A stretch of DNA of 39,261 nucleotides, taken from assembly GCA_025927765.1 (NCBI GenBank), contig JAICKU010000032.1, positions 1 through 39,261 on the forward strand. The letters are read 5' to 3'. The notes below the pieces were generated by a model that worked only from the letters and a program-made list of their open reading frames with translations, was not told the DNA's origin and did not search any database. Both the position numbers and the translations under genes were made by a program. The stretch comes from Burkholderiales bacterium. GTDB taxonomy: Bacteria; Pseudomonadota; Gammaproteobacteria; Burkholderiales; Casimicrobiaceae. Every line of letters starts with the position of its first letter. The first letter of the stretch is position 1. Below are positions 1 through 8,315 of this stretch, piece after piece.

Positions 1-315
1 GGCAATACGTTTGCCTCGGCACCCGAACAGTTGCGGCAATGTCCGTGCGAACTCACGCTTCTCGATGCCGAGAACCAGGCGGCGGCCAAGCTCGCGCTCG
101 TCGAGTCGATCGGCCCGCAGCACGTCGCGGCCATCGGCAACGGACGCAACGACCGATCGATGCTGCAGCGCGCGGCGCTCGGGATCGTGGTCGTCGGCGA
201 CGAGGGCGCGGCGCGCGAAGCGATCGAGGCGTGCGACCTCGTCGCGCGGGACATCGAGAGCGCGCTCGATCTGCTGCTCGATCCGCGCCGCCTGCTCGCG
301 AGTCTTCGGTCATAG
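1..315 (+). CDS. HAD-family hydrolase, soluble P-type-ATPase-like (3' part only)
   Basis: The reading frame is open from base 1 to a TAG at 313-315, so the N-terminal part, including the catalytic DxD motif of HAD enzymes, lies outside the window. The visible 104 residues contain the C-terminal HAD signature AAIGNGRNDRSML, the motif that positions Mg2+ in this superfamily, followed by GIVVVG. The GNGxND form with a short C-terminus matches small soluble proteins related to the phosphorylation domain of P-type ATPases. Substrate is unknown. It is followed at 27 bases by crcB on the same strand, so the two may be co-transcribed. Confidence 0.75.
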   Translation, partial: GNTFASAPEQLRQCPCELTLLDAENQAAAKLALVESIGPQHVAAIGNGRNDRSMLQRAALGIVVVGDEGAAREAIEACDLVARDIESALDLLLDPRRLLASLRS

Positions 316-341
316 GGCGCGCCAACGCGGGGAGGACGTCG

Positions 342-743
342 GTGGTCGCATGGGGTTCGGTGATGGCCGTGGGCTTCGGTGCAGCGGGGGGCGCCTGGCT
401 GCGCTGGGCGCTCGGCGTCGCGCTCAATCCGCTGTTTCCCACGCTGCCGCTCGGCACGCTCGCCGCGAACCTCATCGGCGGACTGCTGATGGGCTTTGCG
501 ATGGAGGTCGTGACTCGCCATGCGACGCTACCCCCTGAAGTGCGGCTGCTCGTGACCACGGGTTTTCTCGGCGGCCTCACGACGTTCTCGACGTTTTCGG
601 CCGAAATGACCTCGCTGCTGACGCGCGGCGAATGGTATTGGGCGACAATCGGCATTGCCGTCCACGTCGCGGGCTCGATCGTCATGACGATCGTCGGAAT
701 TCTTCTGATGCGCGCACTCTTTGCGTGGGGGGCGACGTCATGA
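342..743 (+). CDS. crcB: CrcB/Fluc fluoride channel
   Basis: A 133-residue, four-helix membrane protein that exports fluoride passively as a dual-topology dimer in this family. Visible family motifs are GAAGGAWLRW near the N-terminus, GTLAANLIGGLLMG in helix 2 and the hallmark GFLGGLTTFSTFSAE (canonical GFxGGxTTFSTF) in helix 3, whose Phe residues line the fluoride pathway. I chose the GTG at 342 because a GGAGG lies at 331-335 with 6-base spacing and the length then fits the usual 120-135 residues; the frame extends further upstream but would overlap the HAD gene. Its TGA overlaps the next ATG (ATGA). No fluoride riboswitch is visible upstream. Confidence 0.95.
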   Translation: MVAWGSVMAVGFGAAGGAWLRWALGVALNPLFPTLPLGTLAANLIGGLLMGFAMEVVTRHATLPPEVRLLVTTGFLGGLTTFSTFSAEMTSLLTRGEWYWATIGIAVHVAGSIVMTIVGILLMRALFAWGATS

Positions 744-1063
744 ACGGCACGCTGTTGCGCTTCTACGTGCACGAAAACCGCAAGCGCGGACACGGGCTCC
801 TGTACGAGTGGCTGCTCGAGCAGGCGAAGCGGCAGGGCATTCACGGCGGCTCGGCCTTTCGCGCCATCGCCGGCTTCGGCCGGCACGGCATCCTGCACGA
901 AGAGCATTTTTTCGAGCTGGCCGGTGACCTGACGGTCGAGGTCGATTTCGCGGTGACCGACGAACAAGCGGACCGCTTCCTCGATTTCCTTCGCGCCGAG
1001 CGCGTCAGCATCTTCTACGTTCGCACGCCGATCGAGTTCGGCGTCGTCGAAGGCAACACCTGA
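740..1063 (+). CDS. DUF190 family protein
   Basis: A 107-residue cytoplasmic protein of the DUF190 family (PF02641), recognised by the N-terminal LLRFYVHENRK, the middle GGSAFRAIAGFG and the segment FELAGDLTVEVDFAVTD. The fold is PII-like (ferredoxin type). Members are often encoded next to crcB, and here the ATG overlaps the crcB stop codon (ATGA), which implies translational coupling and a shared role in the fluoride or ion response. The molecular function is not established. Confidence 0.85.
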   Translation: MNGTLLRFYVHENRKRGHGLLYEWLLEQAKRQGIHGGSAFRAIAGFGRHGILHEEHFFELAGDLTVEVDFAVTDEQADRFLDFLRAERVSIFYVRTPIEFGVVEGNT

Positions 1064-1156
1064 TCGTGTGCAGGGCCAGGTGGCGCGGCTGCGCGATAAT
1101 CGTGTCGACGCGGTGCACCGATACCGCCGCATTCGACATTCAGGAGGAGTGACGAC

Positions 1157-2131
1157 ATGGCGCAAGCGATCCGTTTCCATCGCACCGGTGGTCCCGAGGT
1201 GCTCACGCTCGAATCCGTCGACGTCGGCAAGCCCGGGCGCGGCCAGGTGCTGGTCCGAAATACCGCGATCGGGGTCAACTTCATCGACACGTATCAGCGC
1301 AGCGGCCTCTACGCGCTGTCGCTGCCGTCCGGTCTCGGCACGGAAGCGGCCGGCGTCGTCGAGGCGGTGGGCGAGGGCGTCGACGCGCTGAAGCCCGGCG
1401 ACCGTGTCGCGAGCTGCACCGGGCCCGTTGGCGCCTACAGCACGGAGCGCATCGTCCCCGCCGACAAGCTCGTCAAGCTGCCCGACGGCATCGACGACCG
1501 CACCGCGGCGGCGATGATGCTGAAGGGCCTGACCGTGCAATACCTGTTCCGCCAGACGTATCGCCTCGAGGCCGGTCAGACGATCCTGTTTCACGCCGCA
1601 GCCGGCGGCGTGGGCCTCATCGCCTGCCAATGGGCGAAGGCGCTCGGGGTCACGATGATCGGCACGGTGGGCTCGGACGCGAAGGCCGAGTTGGCGCGCC
1701 AATACGGTTGCGCGCACACGATCGTGTACACGCGGGAGAACTTCGTCGAGCGCGTGAAGGAGATCACCGGCGGCAAGGGCGTGCCGGTCGTCTACGACTC
1801 GATCGGCAAGGATACGTTTCCGGCGTCGCTCGACTGCCTGTCGCCGCGCGGCCTGTTCGTGAGCTTCGGCGCGTCGTCGGGCGCGATTCCCGCATTCAAC
1901 ATCCTGATGCTGTCCCAGAAAGGGTCGCTCTACGCGACGCGGCCGACGCTCTTCAACTACGCGTCGAGTCACGAAGCGCTGACGGCGATGGCGAACGAAC
2001 TGTACGACCTCGTGAAGGCGGGCAAGATCAAGCCCGATGCGCGGCAGACGTTTCCGCTGCGCGACGCCGCCGAGGCGCATCGCGCGCTGGAATCGCGCAA
2101 GACGACCGGCGCGACACTGCTTCTGCCGTAG
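1157..2131 (+). CDS. qor: NADPH:quinone oxidoreductase (zeta-crystallin type)
   Basis: A 324-residue zinc-free medium-chain dehydrogenase/reductase, the usual length of Qor. The N-terminal GroES-like domain contains GVNFIDTYQRSGLY, the quinone reductase signature region, and the Rossmann domain carries HAAAGGVGLIACQWAK, the AxxGGVG nucleotide loop, followed by IGTVGSDAKAE. It should reduce quinones with NADPH in the cytoplasm. An AGGAGG lies 9-14 bases before the ATG. It stands alone: a 93-base gap precedes it, and the next gene is convergent, 14 bases beyond its stop. Confidence 0.92.
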   Translation: MAQAIRFHRTGGPEVLTLESVDVGKPGRGQVLVRNTAIGVNFIDTYQRSGLYALSLPSGLGTEAAGVVEAVGEGVDALKPGDRVASCTGPVGAYSTERIVPADKLVKLPDGIDDRTAAAMMLKGLTVQYLFRQTYRLEAGQTILFHAAAGGVGLIACQWAKALGVTMIGTVGSDAKAELARQYGCAHTIVYTRENFVERVKEITGGKGVPVVYDSIGKDTFPASLDCLSPRGLFVSFGASSGAIPAFNILMLSQKGSLYATRPTLFNYASSHEALTAMANELYDLVKAGKIKPDARQTFPLRDAAEAHRALESRKTTGATLLLP

Positions 2132-2145
2132 AGCAAGAAGCGCGA

Positions 2146-3648
2146 TTACCGCTTCGCCGGCTCCCGCGTCGCCTCGTTGACGAGCGCGCGGGCGGCGTCG
2201 ATCAGCTCCGATGCGGTCACGCCGAGCGGGCCGACGCCGCGCGCGACAAGGAGGTCGCCGGCGGCGCCGTGAACGCACACGCCGATGCGAAGCGCCTCGT
2301 TCGCCTCGATGCGCTGCGCGAGCAGCGCGCCGAGAATGCCTGCGAGCACGTCGCCGGAACCGGCAGTGGCGAGCGCGGGGTTGCCGCTCGCATTGACGTC
2401 GAACGTTCCGTCGGGACGCGCGACGATGCTGCCCGTGCCCTTCAGCACGACATGCGCACGCAGCGACGTTGCAAGGCGCGTCGCGGCGGCAACGCGATCC
2501 TTCTGCACGTCTTCGGTCGTGCAATGCAGCAGCCGCGCGGCTTCGGCCGGATGTGGCGTGGCGAGCGTCGCCGACGTGCGCTTCGCAGTGCCTGCGAAGA
2601 GCGCGGCGTCGCGCGCGATCGCGTTCAGCGCATCGGCATCGACGACGAGCGGCGCGTCGAGCGCGATGGCCTTCTCGACCTGATCGCGTGCCCGGTCGCC
2701 GCCGCCCAGGCCCGGCCCCACGACCCAGGCGTCGTGATCGGTCCCGAGCGCGTCGGCGCGGCGCAGCATGAGCTCGGGCGAGAGGAGGTCGACGAGCGGC
2801 GCGTCGTGCGCGGCGAGGCCGACGACCACGCGGCCCGCGCCAAGCCGCAGCGCTGCGCGACCGGCGAGGAGCGCGGCACCGACCAGCCCTTCCGCGCCGC
2901 CGACGATGCACGCGCGCCCGAACGTGCCCTTGTGCGATTTCTTGACGCGCCGCGCGAGGATGTCGGGTAGTCCGCCACGAAGCGCCGGCCAGTCGAGGCG
3001 AACGCCGGACGCGTGCGCCGCGACGTCGAGGCCGAGGTCGTGCACCGAGAGGTTGCCGCAGTGATCCGGGCCGTCGCAGGTGAGGAGGCCCGGCGTTTGC
3101 GCGATGAACGCGGCCGTTTCGGTGGCGACGATCGCCGGCGCGTGCGCGACGCCCGTGTCCGCGTCGAGCCCGCTCGGCACGTCGAGCGCGAGGATGGGCG
3201 CGCCGCTCGCGTTCGCCCACGCGATCCACTGCGACCACGGCGCGCCGATCGCGCGCGACAGGCCGACGCCGAACAGGCCGTCGACGATCAGCGCCGGCGT
3301 CGCGTCGGGAACGTCGTGCGCAGGCGAGACGCCCGCCGCTTCGAGTCGCTGCAGCGCCTGCGCCGCGTCGTTGGAACGCGCGGCCTGCGGGGCCGACACG
3401 ACGACGACGTCGACGGCGCGTTCGCGCAGCCTGCGCGCGCACACGAACGCGTCGCCACCGTTGTTGCCGGGCCCGGCGAGCACGACGACGCGTCCGCCGC
3501 GACGCGCGATCATCGCAGTCGCGATGTCCGCCGCCGCGCTGCCGGCGCGCTCCATCAGGCCGTCGCCGGCATGCTTCGCCTCCAGTGCACGCAGCGCGGC
3601 GATCGTGAGCACGGGAAAGAGGCGCGGTGCGGCGTCGTGAGGAGTCAT
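2146..3648 (-). CDS. nnr: Bifunctional NAD(P)H-hydrate epimerase / ADP-dependent NAD(P)HX dehydratase
   Basis: A 500-residue cytosolic repair enzyme that epimerises and dehydrates damaged NAD(P)HX back to NAD(P)H. The N-terminal YjeF_N epimerase half shows [25 protein letters not shown] and [13 protein letters not shown]. The C-terminal ribokinase-like dehydratase half shows [45 protein letters not shown] and [15 protein letters not shown] (GSGDxLxG). The ATG at 3648 gives a normal full-length protein but has no Shine-Dalgarno. A GTG at 3612 is an alternative that would still keep both domains. It diverges from purL with only 27 bases between the two start codons. Confidence 0.94.
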   Translation of the reverse strand: MTPHDAAPRLFPVLTIAALRALEAKHAGDGLMERAGSAAADIATAMIARRGGRVVVLAGPGNNGGDAFVCARRLRERAVDVVVVSAPQAARSNDAAQALQRLEAAGVSPAHDVPDATPALIVDGLFGVGLSRAIGAPWSQWIAWANASGAPILALDVPSGLDADTGVAHAPAIVATETAAFIAQTPGLLTCDGPDHCGNLSVHDLGLDVAAHASGVRLDWPALRGGLPDILARRVKKSHKGTFGRACIVGGAEGLVGAALLAGRAALRLGAGRVVVGLAAHDAPLVDLLSPELMLRRADALGTDHDAWVVGPGLGGGDRARDQVEKAIALDAPLVVDADALNAIARDAALFAGTAKRTSATLATPHPAEAARLLHCTTEDVQKDRVAAATRLATSLRAHVVLKGTGSIVARPDGTFDVNASGNPALATAGSGDVLAGILGALLAQRIEANEALRIGVCVHGAAGDLLVARGVGPLGVTASELIDAARALVNEATREPAKR

Positions 3649-3663
3649 GAATACGATGTTACG

Positions 3664-3669
3664 TATAAT
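3664..3669 (+). promoter_or_regulatory. Perfect -10 hexamer six bases before purL
   Basis: TATAAT sits at 3664-3669, inside the 27-base gap between the divergent starts of the NAD(P)HX repair gene and purL. Six bases separate it from the GTG at 3676, so transcription would begin at or next to the start codon. No Shine-Dalgarno precedes this start and I see no convincing -35 element. A leaderless purL mRNA is inferred, not shown. Confidence 0.45.
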
Positions 3670-3675
3670 TTGTGC

Positions 3676-6600
3676 GTGAGCGAAGTTCTCGCCCTGCGCG
3701 GCCGAGCCGCACTTTCGCCGTTCCGGGTCGCGAAACTTCTGGCCGCCGTCGCCGCCGCGCGACCGCAGCATGGCATCACCGCAGTCTCCGCACGCTACTG
3801 GCACTTCGTCGAGACCGCGCACCCGCTTTCCGCGCGCGAGCGGGCGACACTCGAGCGCCTGCTCACCTACGGTCCGGCCGGCGACGGCGACGAAGGGGTC
3901 GCCGCGCCCGATCTGCTCGTCGTCCCGCGCTTCGGCACGATCTCGCCGTGGTCGTCGAAGGCGACCGACATCGTGCACAACTGCGGCCTCGAAGCCGTGA
4001 CGCGCGTCGAGCGCGGCATCGCGTACGACGCGGCGACGAGCCACGATCATGCGCTCGACGCCGACGATCGCGCCGCGCTGCTGCCGCTGATCCACGATCG
4101 CATGACCGAAGTCGTGATCGACGACCTCGCCGCGGCGAATCGCCTGTTCGCGCACTTCCCGCCGCGTGTACTGACGCGCGTGCCGCTGCTGGCCGAAGGC
4201 CGCGCCGCGCTCGAAGCGGCGAACGATGCATTCGGCCTCGCGCTGTCCGGCGACGAAATCGACTACCTCGTCGATGCGTTCACGCGCGCGGGCCGCGACC
4301 CGACCGACGCGGAGCTCACGATGTTCGCGCAGGCGAATTCGGAGCACTGCCGGCACAAGATCTTCAATGCGTCGTGGACGCTCGCCGGCGAGGCGCAGCC
4401 GCTATCGCTCTTCGCGATGATCCGCGCCACGCACGCCGCGAATCCGCGCGGCACGCTCGTCGCCTATACCGACAACGCGTCGGTGATCGCAGGTGGCATG
4501 GCCGACCGCTTCTACCCGGATGCCGGGCGCCGCTATGCGACGCATCGGGAGGCAACGCACGTGCTGATGAAGGTCGAGACGCACAACCACCCGACCGCGA
4601 TCGCGCCGTTTCCGGGCGCGGCCACCGGCGCGGGGGGCGAGATCCGCGACGAAGGCGCAACGGGCCGCGGCGCGAAGCCGAAGGCGGGCCTCGTCGGTTA
4701 CACCACGTCGCACCTGCGGATCCCGGAGTTGCGCCAGCCTTGGGAGACGCACGCCTACGGCAAGCCCGAGCGCATCGCGTCGCCGCTCGCCATCATGCTC
4801 GACGGACCGATCGGCGCCGCGTCGTTCAACAACGAGTTCGGCCGGCCGAACCTCGCCGGGTATTTCCGCACGTTCGAGTTGCAGGTCGCGCAGGCGATGC
4901 GCGGCTATCACAAGCCGATCATGCTCGCAGGCGGCCTCGGCGCGATCGCCGAGCGCCATGTGCACAAGGAGACGCTGCGGCCGGGCGCATTGCTGATTCA
5001 ACTCGGCGGACCCGGCATGCTGATCGGCATGGGCGGGGGCGCGGCGTCGTCGATGGCCACCGGGGTCAACACGGCGGACCTCGATTTCGATTCCGTGCAA
5101 CGGGGCAACGCGGAGATGGAGCGGCGCGCGCAGGAGGTGATCGATCGCTGCTGGCAGCTCGGCGACGCGAACCCGATCCTGTCGATCCATGACGTGGGCG
5201 CGGGCGGCCTGTCGAACGCGCTGCCCGAACTCATCCACGCGGGCGGGGTCGGCGCCACGATCGCACTGCGCGCGATTCCGACCGAAGAGTCGGGCATGAC
5301 GCCGCGCGAAATCTGGTGCAACGAGGCGCAGGAGCGCTACGTGCTGGCGATCGCGGCGGATAATTTCGCACGCTTTCGCGATCTCTGTGCACGCGAGCGC
5401 TGCCCGTTCGCGGTGGTCGGACGCGCAGACGGCAGCGGCCGGCTCGTCGTCACCGACGACGTGTTCGACGATCGTCCGGTCGACGTGGCGCTCGACGTGA
5501 TCCTCGGCAAGCCGCCGCGGATGTCGCGCGTGGCCACGCGCCTTCGCACCGACTTGCCGCCACTCGATATGTCGCGCATCGACCTGCGCGACGCCGCGTA
5601 CCGCGTGCTGCAGTTCCCCGCCGTCGCCGACAAGACGTTCCTCGTCACCATCGGCGATCGCACCGTGGGCGGCGTGTGTGCGCGCGATCCGATGGTGGGA
5701 CCGTGGCAGGTGCCCGTCGCAGACGTCGCCGTCACGCTGCGCGATTTCGTCGGCTATGCCGGCGAGGCAATGGCGGTGGGCGAGCGCACGCCGCTTGCGC
5801 TGATCGATGCGGCCGCCGCTTCGCGGATGGCGGTGGGCGAGGCGATCACGAACATCGCCGCGGCAGGGATGCGCGAGATCTCCGACGTCAAGCTTTCGGC
5901 GAACTGGATGGCGGCAGCGGGCGCGCCGGGCGAAGACGCGGCGCTCTTCGACGCCGTGCGCGGCGTCACGCACGATTTCTGCATCCCGCTCGGCGTGTCG
6001 ATCCCGGTCGGCAAGGATTCGCTATCGATGCGCACGACGTGGCGCGACGGCGACGACGCGAAGAGCGTCACGTCGCCCGTGTCGCTGATCGTGTCGGCGT
6101 TCGCGCCGATTGCCGATGCACGACACGCGCTCACGCCATGGCTGCGTCTCGACGCCGGGCCCGCGACGCTCGTCCATCTCGACGTCGCGAAGGGCGCGCG
6201 CCGGCTCGGCGCGTCGACGCTCGCGCAGGTGCACGGCCAGCTTGGCAACGACGCCCCCGACGTCGATCCCGCGTCGCTTGCGGCGTTCTTCGCCTTCGTG
6301 AGCGACGCGATCGGGGCCCGGCGCATCGTCGCGTATCACGACATCGGCGACGGCGGCCTCTTCGTCACGCTCGTCGAGATGGCGTTCGCGTCGCACGCGG
6401 CACTCGAGGTGGCGCTCGAGTTGCCGGGAAACGTAGGGTCAGACGCTGCGTGTTCCGTTTTGCACGCGCTCTTCGCCGAGGAACTCGGCGCGGTCGTGCA
6501 GGTGCGGCCCGCCGAGCTCGGCGCGTTCACGCGCAACGCGGCGACTGCGGGCGTACATGCCACGGTGATCGGCACGGCGAGCCCCGGCGAGCGCATCGTC

Positions 6601-7584
6601 ATCCGCTGCGGGGGCCGCGTGGTGCTCGACGAGGCGCGCGTCGACCTGCATCGCGCATGGTCGGCGACGACGCATGCGATGCAGCGACTCCGCGACAACC
6701 CGCGGGCCGCCGACGAGGAATACGCGCGCATCGGTGAACGCGACGCGGGAATGGCGCCGATGCTGTCCTTCGATCCGGCCGGCGACATCGCGGCGCCGTT
6801 CATCGCCACCGGCGCGCGTCCCCGCGTCGCGATCCTGCGCGAGCAGGGCGTGAATGGTCACGTCGAGATGGGCGCGGCGATGGCGCGCGCCGGGTTCGAC
6901 GCGTACGACGTGCACATGACCGATCTCGTCGCAGGCCGCGACCGGCTCGACGGCTACTGCGGCGCCGTCGCCGGCGGCGGCTTTTCGTACGGCGACGTGC
7001 TGGGCGCGGGCGAAGGCTGGGCGAAGTCGATCCTGTTCAACGCCAGGCTGCGTGACGCGTTCGCGGCGTATTTCGCGCGCGGCGACACCTTCGCCCTCGG
7101 CGTTTGCAATGGGTGCCAGATGATGAGCAACCTGAAGGAGATCATCCCGGGTGCCGAACGCTGGCCTCATTTCGTGCGCAACGCATCGGAGCAGTTCGAA
7201 GCGCGCTTCGTGATGGTCGACATCGTCGCTTCGCCGTCGCTTTTCTTCGATGGCATGGCGGGGAGCCGGATTCCGGTCGCCATCGCGCATGGCGAAGGCC
7301 GCGCCGAATTCGAGAGCGACGCCGCGCTCGCCGCGGCGCGCCCGCTCGTCGCGATGCGCTTCGTCGACCACGAGGGCGGCGCGACGGAGCGCTATCCGTA
7401 CAATCCGAGCGGCGCGCCCGAAGGCATCACTGGATTGACGACCGCCGACGGCCGCTTCACGATCCTGATGCCGCATCCCGAGCGCGTGTTCCGTACCGTG
7501 CAGATGTCGTGGCATCCGGACGACTGGGCCGGGCTGTCGCCGTGGTATCGGATGTTCGCGAACGCGCGCAGGTCGGTCGGCTGA
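3676..7584 (+). CDS. purL: Phosphoribosylformylglycinamidine synthase, large single-chain form
   Basis: A 1302-residue FGAM synthase, the fourth step of de novo purine synthesis: FGAR plus glutamine and ATP give FGAM. Length and order match the gamma/beta-proteobacterial single-chain enzyme: PurS-like N-terminus starting [10 protein letters not shown], a linker with [14 protein letters not shown], two AIRS-like halves ([22 protein letters not shown]) and a C-terminal class I glutamine amidotransferase. In that last domain the nucleophile is C1144 in [10 protein letters not shown] and the rest of the triad is H1267/E1269 in PHPERVF. The GTG at 3676 aligns best with the known N-terminus; a TTG at 3670 is possible. 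Residues about 917-929 use codons rare for this gene and resemble a dispersed repeat (see the repeat entry). Confidence 0.97.
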   Translation: MSEVLALRGRAALSPFRVAKLLAAVAAARPQHGITAVSARYWHFVETAHPLSARERATLERLLTYGPAGDGDEGVAAPDLLVVPRFGTISPWSSKATDIVHNCGLEAVTRVERGIAYDAATSHDHALDADDRAALLPLIHDRMTEVVIDDLAAANRLFAHFPPRVLTRVPLLAEGRAALEAANDAFGLALSGDEIDYLVDAFTRAGRDPTDAELTMFAQANSEHCRHKIFNASWTLAGEAQPLSLFAMIRATHAANPRGTLVAYTDNASVIAGGMADRFYPDAGRRYATHREATHVLMKVETHNHPTAIAPFPGAATGAGGEIRDEGATGRGAKPKAGLVGYTTSHLRIPELRQPWETHAYGKPERIASPLAIMLDGPIGAASFNNEFGRPNLAGYFRTFELQVAQAMRGYHKPIMLAGGLGAIAERHVHKETLRPGALLIQLGGPGMLIGMGGGAASSMATGVNTADLDFDSVQRGNAEMERRAQEVIDRCWQLGDANPILSIHDVGAGGLSNALPELIHAGGVGATIALRAIPTEESGMTPREIWCNEAQERYVLAIAADNFARFRDLCARERCPFAVVGRADGSGRLVVTDDVFDDRPVDVALDVILGKPPRMSRVATRLRTDLPPLDMSRIDLRDAAYRVLQFPAVADKTFLVTIGDRTVGGVCARDPMVGPWQVPVADVAVTLRDFVGYAGEAMAVGERTPLALIDAAAASRMAVGEAITNIAAAGMREISDVKLSANWMAAAGAPGEDAALFDAVRGVTHDFCIPLGVSIPVGKDSLSMRTTWRDGDDAKSVTSPVSLIVSAFAPIADARHALTPWLRLDAGPATLVHLDVAKGARRLGASTLAQVHGQLGNDAPDVDPASLAAFFAFVSDAIGARRIVAYHDIGDGGLFVTLVEMAFASHAALEVALELPGNVGSDAACSVLHALFAEELGAVVQVRPAELGAFTRNAATAGVHATVIGTASPGERIVIRCGGRVVLDEARVDLHRAWSATTHAMQRLRDNPRAADEEYARIGERDAGMAPMLSFDPAGDIAAPFIATGARPRVAILREQGVNGHVEMGAAMARAGFDAYDVHMTDLVAGRDRLDGYCGAVAGGGFSYGDVLGAGEGWAKSILFNARLRDAFAAYFARGDTFALGVCNGCQMMSNLKEIIPGAERWPHFVRNASEQFEARFVMVDIVASPSLFFDGMAGSRIPVAIAHGEGRAEFESDAALAAARPLVAMRFVDHEGGATERYPYNPSGAPEGITGLTTADGRFTILMPHPERVFRTVQMSWHPDDWAGLSPWYRMFANARRSVG
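6425..6457 (+). repeat. Possible copy of the GTAGGGTCAGAC repeat inside purL
   Basis: Bases 6433-6444 read GTAGGGTCAGAC, identical to the core of the palindromic repeat seen between genes at 8.2-8.3 kb and 24.2 kb, and are flanked by CGGGAA and TTCCG like the outer arms of that repeat. The copy lies in frame and encodes V-G-S-D at residues 920-923 of PurL. The local codons GTA, GGG, TCA, TGT, GTT and TTG contrast with the strong G/C third-position bias around them. A chance match remains possible. Confidence 0.4.
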
Positions 7585-7609
7585 TGCGCGTCCTGGAGAT
7601 GTCGCAGCG

Positions 7610-8224
7610 ATGAGCCTGACCGTTTACGCGATCAACGGCGTCACACCCGTCGTCGATCCCACCGCGTACGTGCATCCCTCCGCGGTCCTGATCGGCGACG
7701 TGATCGTTGGCCCCGGCTGCTACATCGGCCCGTGCGCGTCGCTGCGCGGCGATTTCGGACGCATCGATATCCGCGCCGGCGCGAACATCCAGGATGCGTG
7801 CGTCGCGCACGGCTTCCCCGGCACCGACACGATCGTGTGCGAAGAAGGGCACATCGGCCACGGCGCGATCCTGCATGGCTGCATCGTCGAGCGGAATGCG
7901 CTCGTCGGCATGAATGCGGTGATCAACGACAGCGCGGTGATCGGCGAATCGGCGATCGTCGCGGCGATGGCGTTCGTGAAGGCGAAGATGGTCGTGCCGC
8001 CGCGCATGCTCGTCGCCGGCATGCCGGCACGCGTGGTGCGCGAACTCACCGACACCGAACTCGCCTGGAAGATCGAAGGCACGCGCAGCTACCAGGAGTT
8101 GACGCGCCGCAGCCTCGCGACGATGCGCGCAACCGCGCCGCTCACCGCAGTCGAGCCGGATCGCAAGCGCATCGATCTCCCCGAACTGCTGCCGCTGTCG
8201 GACGTCAAGTCGCGCGGAAAGTAG
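7610..8224 (+). CDS. Gamma-carbonic-anhydrase-like hexapeptide protein, PaaY type
   Basis: A 204-residue left-handed beta-helix protein. Hexapeptide repeats run from about residue 18 to 140, including [42 protein letters not shown] and [12 protein letters not shown], with the three metal-binding histidines of the family visible in VAHGF, GHIGH and the adjoining turn. The C-terminal helix [17 protein letters not shown]...GTRSYQEL is typical of PaaY/CaiE. PaaY is a metal-dependent thioesterase that removes stalled ring-CoA intermediates in phenylacetate degradation, but no paa gene is nearby, so the exact substrate is open. It follows purL by 25 bases. Its last codons and stop lie within a palindromic repeat. 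Confidence 0.85.
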   Translation: MSLTVYAINGVTPVVDPTAYVHPSAVLIGDVIVGPGCYIGPCASLRGDFGRIDIRAGANIQDACVAHGFPGTDTIVCEEGHIGHGAILHGCIVERNALVGMNAVINDSAVIGESAIVAAMAFVKAKMVVPPRMLVAGMPARVVRELTDTELAWKIEGTRSYQELTRRSLATMRATAPLTAVEPDRKRIDLPELLPLSDVKSRGK

Positions 8225-8241
8225 CGTCGGACTCTACTTCC
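8214..8241. repeat. Palindromic repeat copy 1, overlapping the paaY-like stop codon
   Basis: The segment 8216-8241 is nearly self-complementary: GGAAAGTAG at the left and CTACTTCC at the right, separated by CGTCGGACT. It resembles the core of the two repeats at 8271-8315 and 24150-24240. The TAG at 8222-8224 that ends the upstream gene is part of the left arm. Confidence 0.6.
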
Positions 8242-8270
8242 TGGCAATGCCTCGACGAAGTATCACCGGC

Positions 8271-8315
8271 GCGGAAAGAAGGTAGGGTCTTATCGGGGTC
8301 TGACCCTGCTTTCCG
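8271..8315. repeat. Palindromic repeat copy 2, in the convergent gap before ggt's stop
   Basis: CGGAAAG (8272-8278) pairs with CTTTCCG (8309-8315), and inside it AGGGTC (8284-8289) pairs with GACCCT (8302-8307) around a 12-base loop. The hairpin ends one base before the ggt stop codon. It lies between two convergent genes and could help terminate transcription from both sides, although it has no T-tract. It is the same family as copies 1 and 3. Confidence 0.65.

Noticed and set aside
316-341. Fluoride riboswitch before crcB
   Set aside because: Only 26 bases separate crcB from the upstream gene and no riboswitch core is visible; a leader before the HAD gene would lie outside the window.
1094-1099. 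GATAAT as a -10 for the quinone oxidoreductase gene
   Set aside because: No -35 at suitable distance in this GC-rich gap; too weak to list.
53-3442. Very long minus-strand open frame (1129 codons) at the left end
   Set aside because: It runs antisense to crcB, DUF190 and qor, and overlaps the NAD(P)HX gene in another frame. The translation is Arg/Ala-rich low-complexity, typical of shadow frames in GC-rich DNA.
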